Notes: a model not told the origin generated them from the sequence alone. Positions 1 to 8,092 are shown, counted from the stretch's first letter. The stretch is 64,000 bases of DNA from Treponema sp. OMZ 790 (GCF_024181285.1 NZ_CP051201.1:1550001-1614000); one strand, 5' to 3'. Numbers and translations are program-made.

Positions 1-408
1 AGGTTTTCCGTCCTCTTTTAATAAAAATTTTTCAAACTCCATTTCTATTTCCGCATGATTCAGATTCATTTCGGTAACCATCGAATTTACATAGGGATGG
101 CAACAGCTGTCAAGCCCGAAATGTCCGACAAAACCCATGATATACGAAAATTCATCGGTATTAGGCCGAATTGTTATCTTGTTTAAAACGGAATTAAAAA
201 AATCCGTACAATTTTTATTGTGTATATCACTTGCAAGATCCAAAACGGGATTATCGTTCTTTTTAAAAGGTTTATGAAAATATAAAAAATCGGGTCCCTG
301 TAAACCTAAATTATACAAATTTCTATTCGAAATTACACCTTTAATCTCTGCAGGCAAAAGATCAAAAACCTTTTGCCCATGAGCATAATGTGAATAAAAA
401 TCCGGCAT
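1..408 (-). CDS. Zinc-dependent phospholipase C-like protein (3' end outside window)
   Basis: The first 136 codons are visible; the C-terminal part lies beyond the left edge. The N-terminus begins MPDFYSHYAHGQKVFDLLP, followed by NLGLQGPDFLYFH and later GHFGLDSCCHPYV. This spacing of His, Asp and the LGLQGPD motif is typical of the Zn_dep_PLPC family common in clostridia and other anaerobes, where these residues bind zinc. There is no signal peptide, so a cytoplasmic location is likely and a secreted phospholipase role is not supported. The start is fixed by GGAGGT on the complement of 413-418, four bases before the ATG. Its own promoter lies 66-94 bases upstream, so it is probably transcribed separately from the BCCT gene. 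Substrate is unknown. Confidence 0.72.
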   Translation of the reverse strand, partial: MPDFYSHYAHGQKVFDLLPAEIKGVISNRNLYNLGLQGPDFLYFHKPFKKNDNPVLDLASDIHNKNCTDFFNSVLNKITIRPNTDEFSYIMGFVGHFGLDSCCHPYVNSMVTEMNLNHAEIEMEFEKFLLKEDGKP

Positions 409-473
409 AAATACCTCCAAAATGCGGAAAACCGGACAAAAAGTTTAACATAAAACACCGGCTCTTTAAAAAT

Positions 474-502
474 AGTATAAATCAAAAAAAGTCTATTTTC
501 AA
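474..502 (-). promoter_or_regulatory. Sigma-70-type promoter for the phospholipase C-like gene
   Basis: On the minus strand TTGAAA (502-497) is followed after 17 bp by TATACT (479-474). The predicted start near 467 gives a leader of about 60 nt ending in a GGAGGT ribosome binding site. Read directly from sequence; untested. Confidence 0.55.
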
Positions 503-558
503 GCGCAAATGAAGATAAAATTAAAAAAAACGATTAAAAAAAAGCTAATCAAGAACCT

Positions 559-2124
559 CTACCTATATCCTCCATTGTGTTTGAGCTCTTTAAAAAGACT
601 TATCACTATCAGTATTATTATAATCCCCAAAGGAAAAGCCGCTATAATCGAAAGACTTTGAAGCTGGTTTAAATTTGTTCCCACAAGAATCAAGGCAGCC
701 GGCAGCATTATAAAAACTATAGCCCAAAAAGCACGCAGGCCCTTTTTAGGTTCGGCATGTTTTTCCAAATTAGTTTGAGAATAAGACGCTATTACCAAAG
801 TAATTGCATCAAAGGTACTCGAATAAAAGGCTATCATAGTAATTATCAAAACGCCCAAAACAATTTTTGCATATGGAAGAGTATTAAGAATTTGTAAGAT
901 AACTTGAGAAGCCTCCATTTCTTTTATGGCAGAGGCCGCATCTAAAATTCCGTGCGATTGTAAATGAAGCCCGTAATTACCTAAAATTATAAACGAACAA
1001 TAAGTTCCTGCTATACCGCATATAAGCCCGCCTATTATGGTATTCTTTATTGTGCGGCCTTCGGAAATTGTTCCGATAAAGAAAGGAGTTGCAACAAACC
1101 ATGCTATCCAGTAGGCCCAATAAAAGATTGTCCAGTTTTGCGGGAAGCCTGCCCCGCCCTCTCCCGAAATACGCAAAGGATCCATCCATGTGGACATAGA
1201 AAAAAAGTTTTGAATAACCTTTCCAATGCCGGTTATACTTGTTTCTATTATATAGATTTTAGGCGAAGCTATAAAGACAAGGCCGAGAAGAACACAAAAA
1301 GACACGACCGAAATTTTTGCAAGCTGAGAAATTCCTCTTAGCCCCAATAAAACCGCAGCTGTGTATACGGCCGCTATTATAAGAAGAATTGAAAGAGTTA
1401 AAAGTTTTCCTTGAGGAATTCCAAAAATGGTAGAAACAGCCAAAGACAAAAGAGGCGTCGCAAGCGAGAAGGTTGTAGCAGTTCCTGCCAATAAACCTAT
1501 TACCGAAAAAACGTCTATCATTTTGCCTATGGGGCCGTCAATCTTATCCCCGAAAATCGGGCGGCAGCTTTCAGAGAGCTTTTGCTTTGTTCTTCCCTTT
1601 ACATGAAGCATGTAGGCAAAGGCGACGGCCGGCACTATATGAAAAGCCCAAGGTGTTATTCCCCAATGGAACAGGGGATAAGCAGATGCCCAATCCTGCC
1701 TTTCTGCAAGCGAAAGGGAAGATAGACCGAAAGGGCTTTCACCGAAATAATAGGCCCATTCTATCAAAGACCAATAAAGAATATCGGCAGCCATGGTCGA
1801 AGTAAAAATCATGGAGCCCCATGCAAAGTTCCCGTAACGGGGTTTTTCAAGGTTTCCAAGTTTTACCGTGCCGAAACGGGAAAAGGCTAAACCTATGGCG
1901 GTAAAAACCAAACCCAAGCCGAGTAAAATATAAAAAAAGCCCAGTTTATTTACAAAAACATACCAAAGGGCATCCACAACCTTCATCGATTCTACAGGAA
2001 AAAACAAAACCAAAACCGTCAAACATATTATTACCACAAGGGGCAATACCGTAATAAGCCAGTCTATTTCGTTTTTGCCTTTTAACTCAAGAGCCTTTAC
2101 GCCCAATTCATCTTCAGTGTTCAT
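559..2124 (-). CDS. BCCT-family choline/glycine betaine transporter
   Basis: This 521-residue protein is predicted to have about 12 membrane helices, the usual size for the betaine/choline/carnitine transporter family. Family hallmarks include the aromatic stretch WTIFYWAYWIAWFVATPFF followed by ISEGRT around residues 330-357, and the earlier segments FAWGSMIF and YPLFHWGITPWAFH. These correspond to the trimethylammonium-binding and Na+/H+-coupling helices. It overlaps the end of licCA by 11 bp and follows it in the same operon, so choline import feeding LicCA is the best inference. Betaine or carnitine uptake for osmoprotection cannot be excluded from sequence alone. Confidence 0.88.
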   Translation of the reverse strand: MNTEDELGVKALELKGKNEIDWLITVLPLVVIICLTVLVLFFPVESMKVVDALWYVFVNKLGFFYILLGLGLVFTAIGLAFSRFGTVKLGNLEKPRYGNFAWGSMIFTSTMAADILYWSLIEWAYYFGESPFGLSSLSLAERQDWASAYPLFHWGITPWAFHIVPAVAFAYMLHVKGRTKQKLSESCRPIFGDKIDGPIGKMIDVFSVIGLLAGTATTFSLATPLLSLAVSTIFGIPQGKLLTLSILLIIAAVYTAAVLLGLRGISQLAKISVVSFCVLLGLVFIASPKIYIIETSITGIGKVIQNFFSMSTWMDPLRISGEGGAGFPQNWTIFYWAYWIAWFVATPFFIGTISEGRTIKNTIIGGLICGIAGTYCSFIILGNYGLHLQSHGILDAASAIKEMEASQVILQILNTLPYAKIVLGVLIITMIAFYSSTFDAITLVIASYSQTNLEKHAEPKKGLRAFWAIVFIMLPAALILVGTNLNQLQSLSIIAAFPLGIIIILIVISLFKELKHNGGYR

Positions 2125-3901
2125 TATTCATTATCTCCTTTACTTTTTTATAATAATCTTTTGCATAGCGGTACATCTTCAAGCCGTAATCGCCAAAACT
2201 GACTCCCAGAGACTCTTTATAACAAGTCCAAAGGGCCCATAAAAAACCTGAAAGAGCAACATAGGAATAAATACGGATTCTTTCCTCTTTTTTCACAGGT
2301 CTTTCAAAATAAAGCTCCATTAAATGCTCAAGCTCTTCGTTATCGTAGTAGGCATAAATGGCAAACATAGCCAAATCGATGAGGGGGTCGCACATGGCAG
2401 CATATTCCCAGTCAATTAAATGAACATCGTTTCCGTTTATTATAAAATTATCCGGAACGAGATCTATATGACTTAAAACATGAGGTTTTTCCATTTGTTC
2501 GACTATTTCCAAAAGCTCGTTCATTAAGAGTCTGACTTCATGGTAGTCATGATAGAAAATTCCGTTTTTTTCGTTTGTAATTTTTTCGTAATAATCTATC
2601 CGTTCATGTAAATTAAAAGAATGAGCAACCTGTAAGCCGGATTCGTGGAGTCGGCGGGCAACTTTTACACATTTTTTAAGATCTTCGGCGTTACGTGCAT
2701 CAGCAGTATGAGAATTCGGAATAAATTTGGTAATCTTCACCCCTTTTTCCGGATCAAAGTAAATAATCGAATCGCTTAAGTTTAAAGAAGAAATAGCATT
2801 ATAAACTTCATACTCTTCTTTTCTGTTGATAAGGGCTTCGGTTCCCTCTCCCGGTATTCTAAAGATATATTCTTCACCTTCAAATTCGAACAAAAAAGAT
2901 TTATTTGTCATTCCGAATTTTAAAGGTTTTAAATTGGTGATACTGTGCTCAGGACGCTTAAACACATTCGAAATAAGCTCAAGCCATTTGTCATGGGAAG
3001 AGATCAGATAAGAAGAATCAAAAAGACGGATATCGTCAAGGGATTCAAATTCATAAACCTGGTGTTCACCCTGTTTGTTTGCAAACATATCGAGTTCTTT
3101 GATGTTCCTCATGTAAACATCTTCCCAGTACCAGTCATCTGTATCCTCATTTTTATAAGCCGTTTCAATCATCGGGCGAATTTTATCGGAAAAATCTTTT
3201 GAAAAATAAACAGGCCCGTACATAACCCAGCCGTTTCTCCCCCCGACTTTAACACTCATAATCTTATCGTGCAATCCCAGCCGTAAAATCCACTCCGATG
3301 TTTTTCCCATAACCTTAACTGCCGAATACCATGAATCATACTCATGGGAATGATACATATTTTCCCTAAGCCAATTATCGCTTGAAAGAATGTAGGTGTT
3401 TTTTAATTTATCCCTTACATGATACAGGGTAGAAAGATTGTTTTTACTCTTAAAATCGGGATTATATACAAGTTTGACGCCGTACTTGTCTATCAGGTAT
3501 TCAAAGGTTTCCTTTAGATAGCCTACGACTATAGTTATATCGTTAATACCGGCAGCCTTTAACTGTTCAATCTGCCTTTCTATCATCCTTTCCCCAAAAA
3601 CTTCCAGCAAGCCCTTAGGCGTTGCATAGGTTAATGGAACAAAACGCGAACCGAAACCGGCAGCCATAATAATCGCATTATCTACCCTGCACTCTTCAAA
3701 GGCATTTAAAGCCTGTTCGGTAAGCCGTTTTTTTCCGAAAGGCGGAACCCCGTCGGTATTCAAAAAGCCGTCATGCTCCATATCGAACAAGATTTTATTC
3801 ACATATGCCAAGGATATCTTTAATTTTTTTGCAATATCCCTCTGAGGAAGATCCTTATCCTTTTGCATAAGCTTTATAATTTGAAAATATCTTCGTTTCA
3901 T
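2114..3901 (-). CDS. licCA: Bifunctional choline kinase / CTP:phosphocholine cytidylyltransferase with N-terminal HTH
   Basis: Three modules are visible. Residues 1-60 form a winged-helix-like segment. Residues 75-300 are a nucleotidyltransferase with MAAGFGSRF (79-87) and TPKGL (94-98), as in LicC. Residues 330-590 are an aminoglycoside phosphotransferase-like kinase with the catalytic HIDLVPDN (H478, D480, N485) and the metal-binding D497 of DWEYA, as in LicA. The fused enzyme should phosphorylate choline and then form CDP-choline, the donor for phosphatidylcholine or choline decoration. The LicCA fusion and a CDP-choline pathway are known from T. denticola. It is co-transcribed with the BCCT transporter. 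The ATG at 3901 has no Shine-Dalgarno and sits seven bases after a TATAAT box, so the mRNA may be leaderless. The HTH could allow self-regulation; that is inference. Confidence 0.93.
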   Translation of the reverse strand: MKRRYFQIIKLMQKDKDLPQRDIAKKLKISLAYVNKILFDMEHDGFLNTDGVPPFGKKRLTEQALNAFEECRVDNAIIMAAGFGSRFVPLTYATPKGLLEVFGERMIERQIEQLKAAGINDITIVVGYLKETFEYLIDKYGVKLVYNPDFKSKNNLSTLYHVRDKLKNTYILSSDNWLRENMYHSHEYDSWYSAVKVMGKTSEWILRLGLHDKIMSVKVGGRNGWVMYGPVYFSKDFSDKIRPMIETAYKNEDTDDWYWEDVYMRNIKELDMFANKQGEHQVYEFESLDDIRLFDSSYLISSHDKWLELISNVFKRPEHSITNLKPLKFGMTNKSFLFEFEGEEYIFRIPGEGTEALINRKEEYEVYNAISSLNLSDSIIYFDPEKGVKITKFIPNSHTADARNAEDLKKCVKVARRLHESGLQVAHSFNLHERIDYYEKITNEKNGIFYHDYHEVRLLMNELLEIVEQMEKPHVLSHIDLVPDNFIINGNDVHLIDWEYAAMCDPLIDLAMFAIYAYYDNEELEHLMELYFERPVKKEERIRIYSYVALSGFLWALWTCYKESLGVSFGDYGLKMYRYAKDYYKKVKEIMNNEH

Positions 3902-3908
3902 GCCTTAT

Positions 3909-3936
3909 ATTATACAAAAATAATGTTCAAAGTCAA
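3909..3936 (-). promoter_or_regulatory. licCA promoter placed immediately before the start codon
   Basis: Minus strand: TTGACT (3936-3931), 16-bp spacer, TATAAT (3914-3909), then seven bases to the ATG at 3901. A transcript would begin at or next to the A of the ATG, and no Shine-Dalgarno exists. Confidence 0.6.
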
Positions 3937-3968
3937 TAAGTTTTGCATAAAAAAGTGAACATTATTTT
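3917..3968. repeat. 13-bp perfect inverted repeat in the licCA-alsT divergent region
   Basis: AAAATAATGTTCA (3917-3929) recurs inverted as TGAACATTATTTT (3956-3968), with 26 bp between the arms. The left arm lies within the licCA promoter spacer and the right arm lies 13 bp upstream of the alsT -35 box. This placement suits an operator acting on one or both divergent promoters. Confidence 0.6.
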
Positions 3969-3981
3969 ATACGTAAATATC

Positions 3982-4010
3982 TTGACAAGTTGCAATTTTG
4001 ATTGTATAGT
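3982..4010 (+). promoter_or_regulatory. Strong sigma-70 promoter of the alanine/glycine symporter gene
   Basis: TTGACA (3982-3987), exactly 17 bp, then TATAGT (4005-4010). This is one of the best promoter matches in the window. Transcription should begin near 4017, about 68 nt before the ATG. Confidence 0.75.
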
Positions 4011-4017
4011 TAAGTTC

Positions 4018-4047
4018 ACTTGCCGTTATAGATAACTTTCGGCAAGT
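4018..4047 (+). promoter_or_regulatory. Stem-loop at the predicted 5' end of the alsT mRNA
   Basis: ACTTGCCG (4018-4025) pairs with CGGCAAGT (4040-4047). Inside it GTTAT (4025-4029) can also pair with ATAAC (4032-4036). The hairpin begins at the predicted transcription start and ends 20 nt before the AAGGAG ribosome binding site. It could stabilise the 5' end or act as an operator at DNA level. Confidence 0.45.
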
Positions 4048-4085
4048 TTATATCGCTATATGCGTAAAAGGAGTGTAATCACACT

Positions 4086-5510
4086 ATGGAACAATTTTTA
4101 CAAAATCTTACAAGCCTTGTTTCTTCGGCTAACGGATTTATTTGGGGAGTTTACTTCCTCATTCCGCTTCTATGCGGTACCGGTTTGTTCTTTACAATCC
4201 GGTTAAAAGGTGTTCAGTTTACAAATTTCGGAAGAGGCTGGAAGCGTCTTTTCAGCAACTTTTCATTAAGCGGTAAAGAAGCCGGAAAGCACGGTATGAG
4301 CTCTTTTCAGGCTGTTGCTACAGCTATTGCTGCTCAAGTAGGCACAGGAAACCTCGTAGGTGCCATGACAGCCCTCATCATGGGCGGCCCCGGAGCTATT
4401 TTCTGGATGTGGCTTGCAGCTCTTGCAGGTATGGCAACAAACTTTGCAGAAGCAGCTATCGCCCAAATTTACAAGACAAAGGATGATTCCGGACAGACAG
4501 TAGGAGGCCCTGCATACTATATTTCTGAAGGTCTAAAAGGAAAATGCGGAGCAGGATTCTCCAAATTCCTTGCAGGATTCTTCGCAGTAGCCATCATCCT
4601 TGCCCTAGGTTTTATGGGCAATATGGTTCAGGCTAACTCTATTTCCGATGCTTTCCAAAACGCATTCCATGTTCCCACATGGGTAACGGGCGCTGTTCTT
4701 GCAGTTATCGCCGGCGTTATCTTTATGGGCGGCGTTAAACGAATTGCTTCGGTTACCGAAAAAGTAGTTCCTATTATGGCCATTGTATACATTGTAGTAG
4801 GTCTTATCGTTGTTATTATCAATGCAGCTCAGATCCCCGAAATGTTTGCCATGATCTTTAAGGGAGCTTTCAATCCCAAGGCTGTTTGGGGCGGCGCCCT
4901 CGGCTTTGGAATGGGAAGAGCCGTACGTTACGGTGTTGCCCGAGGTCTTTTCTCGAATGAAGCAGGTATGGGTTCTACACCTCATGCCCACGCTGTTGCT
5001 GACGTAAAACACCCCGTAGAACAGGGCGTACTCGGTATCGTTGCAGTATTTATCGATACCTTCATCGTTTTAAACGTTACGGTATTTACCGTTTTAAGCT
5101 CAGGCGTTGTAAAATTTGAAGGAAGCGAACCCACAATGAAGGGAATTAAGCTGGTTCAAGAAGCCTTCTCTCAGCACTTATTCGGCTCAACATTCGGCTA
5201 TCTCTTTATTGCAATCTGTCTTTTGTTCTTCGCTTTCTCAACCATCATCGGCTGGTACTATTTCGGCGAAACAAATATCAGATACTTATTCGGAACAAAG
5301 GGACTTATCCCCTATCAGCTTTTGGTAGTTATCTTTATCTTCGTAGGAAGCTTACTTAAGATTGACTTGGTTTGGGAATTGACCGACTTCTTTAACGGAA
5401 TCATGGTTATACCCAACCTTATAGCCTTGCTCTTGTTAAGCGGAACCGTTGCTAAAGTCTTAAACGACTACAACAAGGGTCTTCCCTTCGACGCAAGCCA
5501 GTATAAATAA
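4086..5510 (+). CDS. Alanine/glycine:cation symporter (AgcS/AlsT family)
   Basis: The 474-residue polytopic protein carries the family signature around SSFQAVATAIAAQVGTGN and GAMTALIMGGPGAIFWMW (residues 70-115), plus FSNEAGMGSTPHAHA near residue 295, typical of Na+-coupled alanine/glycine symporters. About 11 membrane helices are expected. Translation starts at the ATG at 4086; AAGGAG at 4068-4073 is a somewhat distant but clear ribosome binding site. The gene has its own strong promoter and ends in a perfect terminator hairpin. The next gene resembles GrdX of glycine reductase operons, which makes glycine a plausible main substrate; alanine and glycine transporters cannot be separated by sequence here. 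Confidence 0.9.
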   Translation: MEQFLQNLTSLVSSANGFIWGVYFLIPLLCGTGLFFTIRLKGVQFTNFGRGWKRLFSNFSLSGKEAGKHGMSSFQAVATAIAAQVGTGNLVGAMTALIMGGPGAIFWMWLAALAGMATNFAEAAIAQIYKTKDDSGQTVGGPAYYISEGLKGKCGAGFSKFLAGFFAVAIILALGFMGNMVQANSISDAFQNAFHVPTWVTGAVLAVIAGVIFMGGVKRIASVTEKVVPIMAIVYIVVGLIVVIINAAQIPEMFAMIFKGAFNPKAVWGGALGFGMGRAVRYGVARGLFSNEAGMGSTPHAHAVADVKHPVEQGVLGIVAVFIDTFIVLNVTVFTVLSSGVVKFEGSEPTMKGIKLVQEAFSQHLFGSTFGYLFIAICLLFFAFSTIIGWYYFGETNIRYLFGTKGLIPYQLLVVIFIFVGSLLKIDLVWELTDFFNGIMVIPNLIALLLLSGTVAKVLNDYNKGLPFDASQYK

Positions 5511-5520
5511 ATACTAAAAC

Positions 5521-5550
5521 AGGGCAGCGTAAGCTGCCCTTTATTTTTCT
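5521..5550 (+). terminator. Rho-independent terminator after the AgcS gene
   Basis: AGGGCAGC (5521-5528), loop GTAA, GCTGCCCT (5533-5540), followed by a T-rich tail. Perfect 8-bp GC-rich stem just after the stop codon. Confidence 0.9.
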
Positions 5551-5564
5551 TATAAAATACCGAT

Positions 5565-5960
5565 ATGCAGACAAATTCACAAAATAATCAAAGAATCATT
5601 ATCACAAATAATCCCCGGGTAAAGACCTTTTATGAGGAAGACCGGACAGGTTTTAAAAACAGATATACGCTCAGATTTTTAGATTCCAGAGATGCAGTCT
5701 TTGAAGAAGTCAGAAATCTCATCCATTCCAACTGGAAACTTTTAAACCACGCAATGGCAGGGAATATACCTCTTCACAAGCATCCTTACAGAAGTATGGC
5801 CTTAGAACAAAGGACAGAACTGGATACCAACTCTCTTATTCTTTGGGAGTCGGCAATGGAACGCGTAAAAAGAGGCAAAACACCGCCCTACCCTGACGAT
5901 GTCTTGGAAGATTTCCAAGAACTGGACTATAATTTATTTTCAGGTTCGCTGGTTCGATAA
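5565..5960 (+). CDS. grdX: GrdX-like protein
   Basis: A 131-residue soluble protein. The segments ITNNPRVKTFYEE, EVRNLIHSNWKLLNHAMAGN and HPYRS match the layout of GrdX, a small protein of unknown biochemical role encoded in clostridial glycine reductase (grd) operons. No other grd gene lies in the window. Its position directly after an alanine/glycine symporter supports a link to glycine fermentation. The ATG lacks a Shine-Dalgarno and follows TATAAA (5551-5556) by eight bases, but no -35 box precedes it, so the promoter is uncertain; a little read-through from the upstream gene is an alternative. Family assignment rests on recalled motif similarity. Confidence 0.68.
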   Translation: MQTNSQNNQRIIITNNPRVKTFYEEDRTGFKNRYTLRFLDSRDAVFEEVRNLIHSNWKLLNHAMAGNIPLHKHPYRSMALEQRTELDTNSLILWESAMERVKRGKTPPYPDDVLEDFQELDYNLFSGSLVR

Positions 5961-5961
5961 T

Positions 5962-6011
5962 TTCTTCTAAATTCATCCATAAAAATAAATATTCCGATGA
6001 ATTTAGAAGAA
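5962..6011. terminator. 16-bp inverted repeat between convergent genes (possible bidirectional terminator)
   Basis: TTCTTCTAAATTCATC (5962-5977) is repeated inverted at 5996-6011 with an 18-nt loop. It overlaps the stop codon of the minus-strand gene. The stem is long but AT-rich and has no real T-run on either strand. Confidence 0.45.
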
Positions 6012-6815
6012 CAACCACGAACTTACATCATCTATTATTTTTGTCAAAATCATTACATGTATTTCCTGTTTTTCCGACTCAGTATAGGCCTTCCATGAGT
6101 CATGGGAATAGTCTTTATTTATCTTTGAGCGGAAAAGGAGGGATTTTTCCTTTATTTCTTCCTCGGTTAATTTTGAATAGGATTGTAAAACATTGACGAC
6201 AAAATAGGTACTTAAAGTTTTGATCAGAGGATTTTTAACCGTATCCGATACCTTGGCAAATAAAACGGCACTTTCTTCATATTTTTTAAGCATTTGAAGG
6301 GATAGAGCCGAATAAAACATGCACCACTCACCTGCACTCTTATTATCCGCAGGTAAAGACGAGGTAAAGTCAAAAACATCCTGATAATTTCCTGAAATCA
6401 TCTTGGCAGCGGCAAATTTCGGGCCTAATTTTAATAGATATCTTGGTTTATTTTCTTTTAAAAAGGAACAAAGTTTATTCATTGAAGAAAAATCTCCTAA
6501 AAGAAGAAGGGCTTCCGTCAAAAGCCTTGAATTTTTATAGGTAACTCTTTGTTTTGAATATATTTTTATTTCGAGGAGGGAGGCAAGGGATGCCCAATCT
6601 TCAGCTTCAATATAGCTTATCAATGTCTTGTTCCTGACAAACAGTATATTTACAAATACTATAAGAACAAAAAACACGGGGCCAAAAAACCAGTTTGCCT
6701 TCCAAAAGTCCCTCATAAAAGAACCATCTGCATAAAATAAAGGAAGAAAAAACATGGTAAACAACAATAAACCTAAGACAATATTAAATATGATAAACAG
6801 TACTTTTAATTTCAT
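6003..6815 (-). CDS. Two-TM membrane protein with TPR-like cytoplasmic region, function unknown
   Basis: I do not recognise this 270-residue protein. Two hydrophobic helices occupy roughly residues 4-28 and 42-62. The remaining ~200 residues are helical, with amphipathic pairs such as KYEESAVLFAKV that resemble degenerate tetratricopeptide repeats, and probably face the cytoplasm. AAGGA lies seven bases before the ATG. The 50-bp gap shared with the divergent HD-GYP-like gene holds TATAAT (6847-6842) for this strand. The 3' end overlaps a long inverted repeat shared with the converging grdX-like gene. Confidence 0.75.
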   Translation of the reverse strand: MKLKVLFIIFNIVLGLLLFTMFFLPLFYADGSFMRDFWKANWFFGPVFFVLIVFVNILFVRNKTLISYIEAEDWASLASLLEIKIYSKQRVTYKNSRLLTEALLLLGDFSSMNKLCSFLKENKPRYLLKLGPKFAAAKMISGNYQDVFDFTSSLPADNKSAGEWCMFYSALSLQMLKKYEESAVLFAKVSDTVKNPLIKTLSTYFVVNVLQSYSKLTEEEIKEKSLLFRSKINKDYSHDSWKAYTESEKQEIHVMILTKIIDDVSSWLFF

Positions 6816-6865
6816 TTAAAATCCTTTATAATGATATATACATTATACTACAGGAGAGCAAATAA

Positions 6866-8050
6866 GTGAATACCTATAATGCAGAACAGACAAAAGATTT
6901 GTCTTTTTTTAACAAAAATGTCTATTTAGACAAGAAATTTTTGCTTTTAATCCCCGAAACACCGCTTACAGCCGAGCTAAAAGCCATTTTAAACGAATGG
7001 GATTTTTCTCTCCTCTATTCTGACGGCGAACCTTCAAGTTTTATGACTGTAAGACCGGACAGAGTGTCATCATCGGGTAAAGATGTTTTAGACTCAAGCA
7101 AAGAAAATGAAATTCTATCGGACAAGATAAAAAAACAAAAAGAAATCATGGAAGAAGTCGAAAATAAATTCTGGGAATTTTTAAGATTTACCGATAAAAT
7201 TTTTACCGATTATACGATGAAAAAAATTCTGGATCCTAGATTTATTTTTGATAGAATAAAGGAACTCTGCGATTTTGTAAAAACAGATAAAAAAAATATC
7301 CTTCTAATCGAGATGCAAAAATACAGCTCTCCGACAAATTATCTGGTAATGCACTCTCTAAGGTCCTCAATTTTTGCCATAATTATAGGACTTCAGCTTA
7401 AAATGCCTCCTCATAGGCTCATAGAGCTGGGAGCAGCCTGCCTTTTACATGAAATCGGAATGTTTAGACTTCCGCCTCAATATTACATGTATGACGCACC
7501 ATTGAGCGAAGAAGGAAAAAAAGCTCTTTTTACGCATCCGGTCCTTTCATATAATATTTTAAAAACATCCTCTTTTTCTTTACCCATATGTTTAGGAGTT
7601 TTGGAGCACCACGAAAGAGAAAACGGACAGGGATACCCGCGAGGACTTACAAAAGAAAAAATCTCAATGTACGGCAAAATAATTGCCGTTGCCTGTTCCT
7701 ATGAGGCGGCTACAGCTCCACGTCCTTACAAAGAAGCGCAAGATGCTTCTTCAAGTATCGTAGAAATGATAAAAAACACCAACGGACAATATGATGAAAC
7801 TATTTTAAAAGCCCTTCTTTATTCTCTGTCTTTTTATCCTGTCGGAATGTATGTGCATCTTTCTAACGGAAAAATAGCAAAGGTAATAGATGTAAATCCC
7901 AATGATCCAAGATTTCCGATTGTACAGATCTACGGAAAGACAACTCCCATGGGAGACCCTGTTATTGTACAAACAAAGGCAAGGGAAGTTACCGTAAAAA
8001 GGCAGTTATCCAAAGAAGAATTAAAAAGTATTGACCGGAATACTATATAA
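6866..8050 (+). CDS. HD-GYP-type protein with substituted metal-site residues
   Basis: Residues 150-330 form an HD-GYP fold: H163, the HEIG segment at 195-198 in place of HDIG, FTHP, then LEHHERENGQGYP with GYP at 256-258. HD-GYP proteins normally hydrolyse cyclic di-GMP. Two usual metal ligands are changed: the Asp of the HD pair is Glu (E196), and the later Asp of the VADxxDA motif is Cys (C277 in AVACSYEA). Activity is therefore doubtful, although Glu is tolerated in some HD-GYP enzymes. The first 100 residues are variable, and the C-terminal 60 form the small beta domain often seen after spirochaete HD-GYP domains. Translation starts at GTG with AGGAG at 6853-6857. Confidence 0.82.
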   Translation: MNTYNAEQTKDLSFFNKNVYLDKKFLLLIPETPLTAELKAILNEWDFSLLYSDGEPSSFMTVRPDRVSSSGKDVLDSSKENEILSDKIKKQKEIMEEVENKFWEFLRFTDKIFTDYTMKKILDPRFIFDRIKELCDFVKTDKKNILLIEMQKYSSPTNYLVMHSLRSSIFAIIIGLQLKMPPHRLIELGAACLLHEIGMFRLPPQYYMYDAPLSEEGKKALFTHPVLSYNILKTSSFSLPICLGVLEHHERENGQGYPRGLTKEKISMYGKIIAVACSYEAATAPRPYKEAQDASSSIVEMIKNTNGQYDETILKALLYSLSFYPVGMYVHLSNGKIAKVIDVNPNDPRFPIVQIYGKTTPMGDPVIVQTKAREVTVKRQLSKEELKSIDRNTI

Positions 8051-8092
8051 AAAATAAAATTTAGTTTATAATCTGAAAATAGAGGTGAATAA

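Noticed and set aside
4011..4085. Possible glycine riboswitch ahead of the AgcS symporter gene
   Set aside because: The predicted leader is only about 68 nt and holds a single hairpin; a glycine riboswitch needs a longer aptamer with expression platform.
4605..5012. 135-codon minus-strand open frame
   Set aside because: Lies wholly antisense to the AgcS gene and has shadow-like composition.
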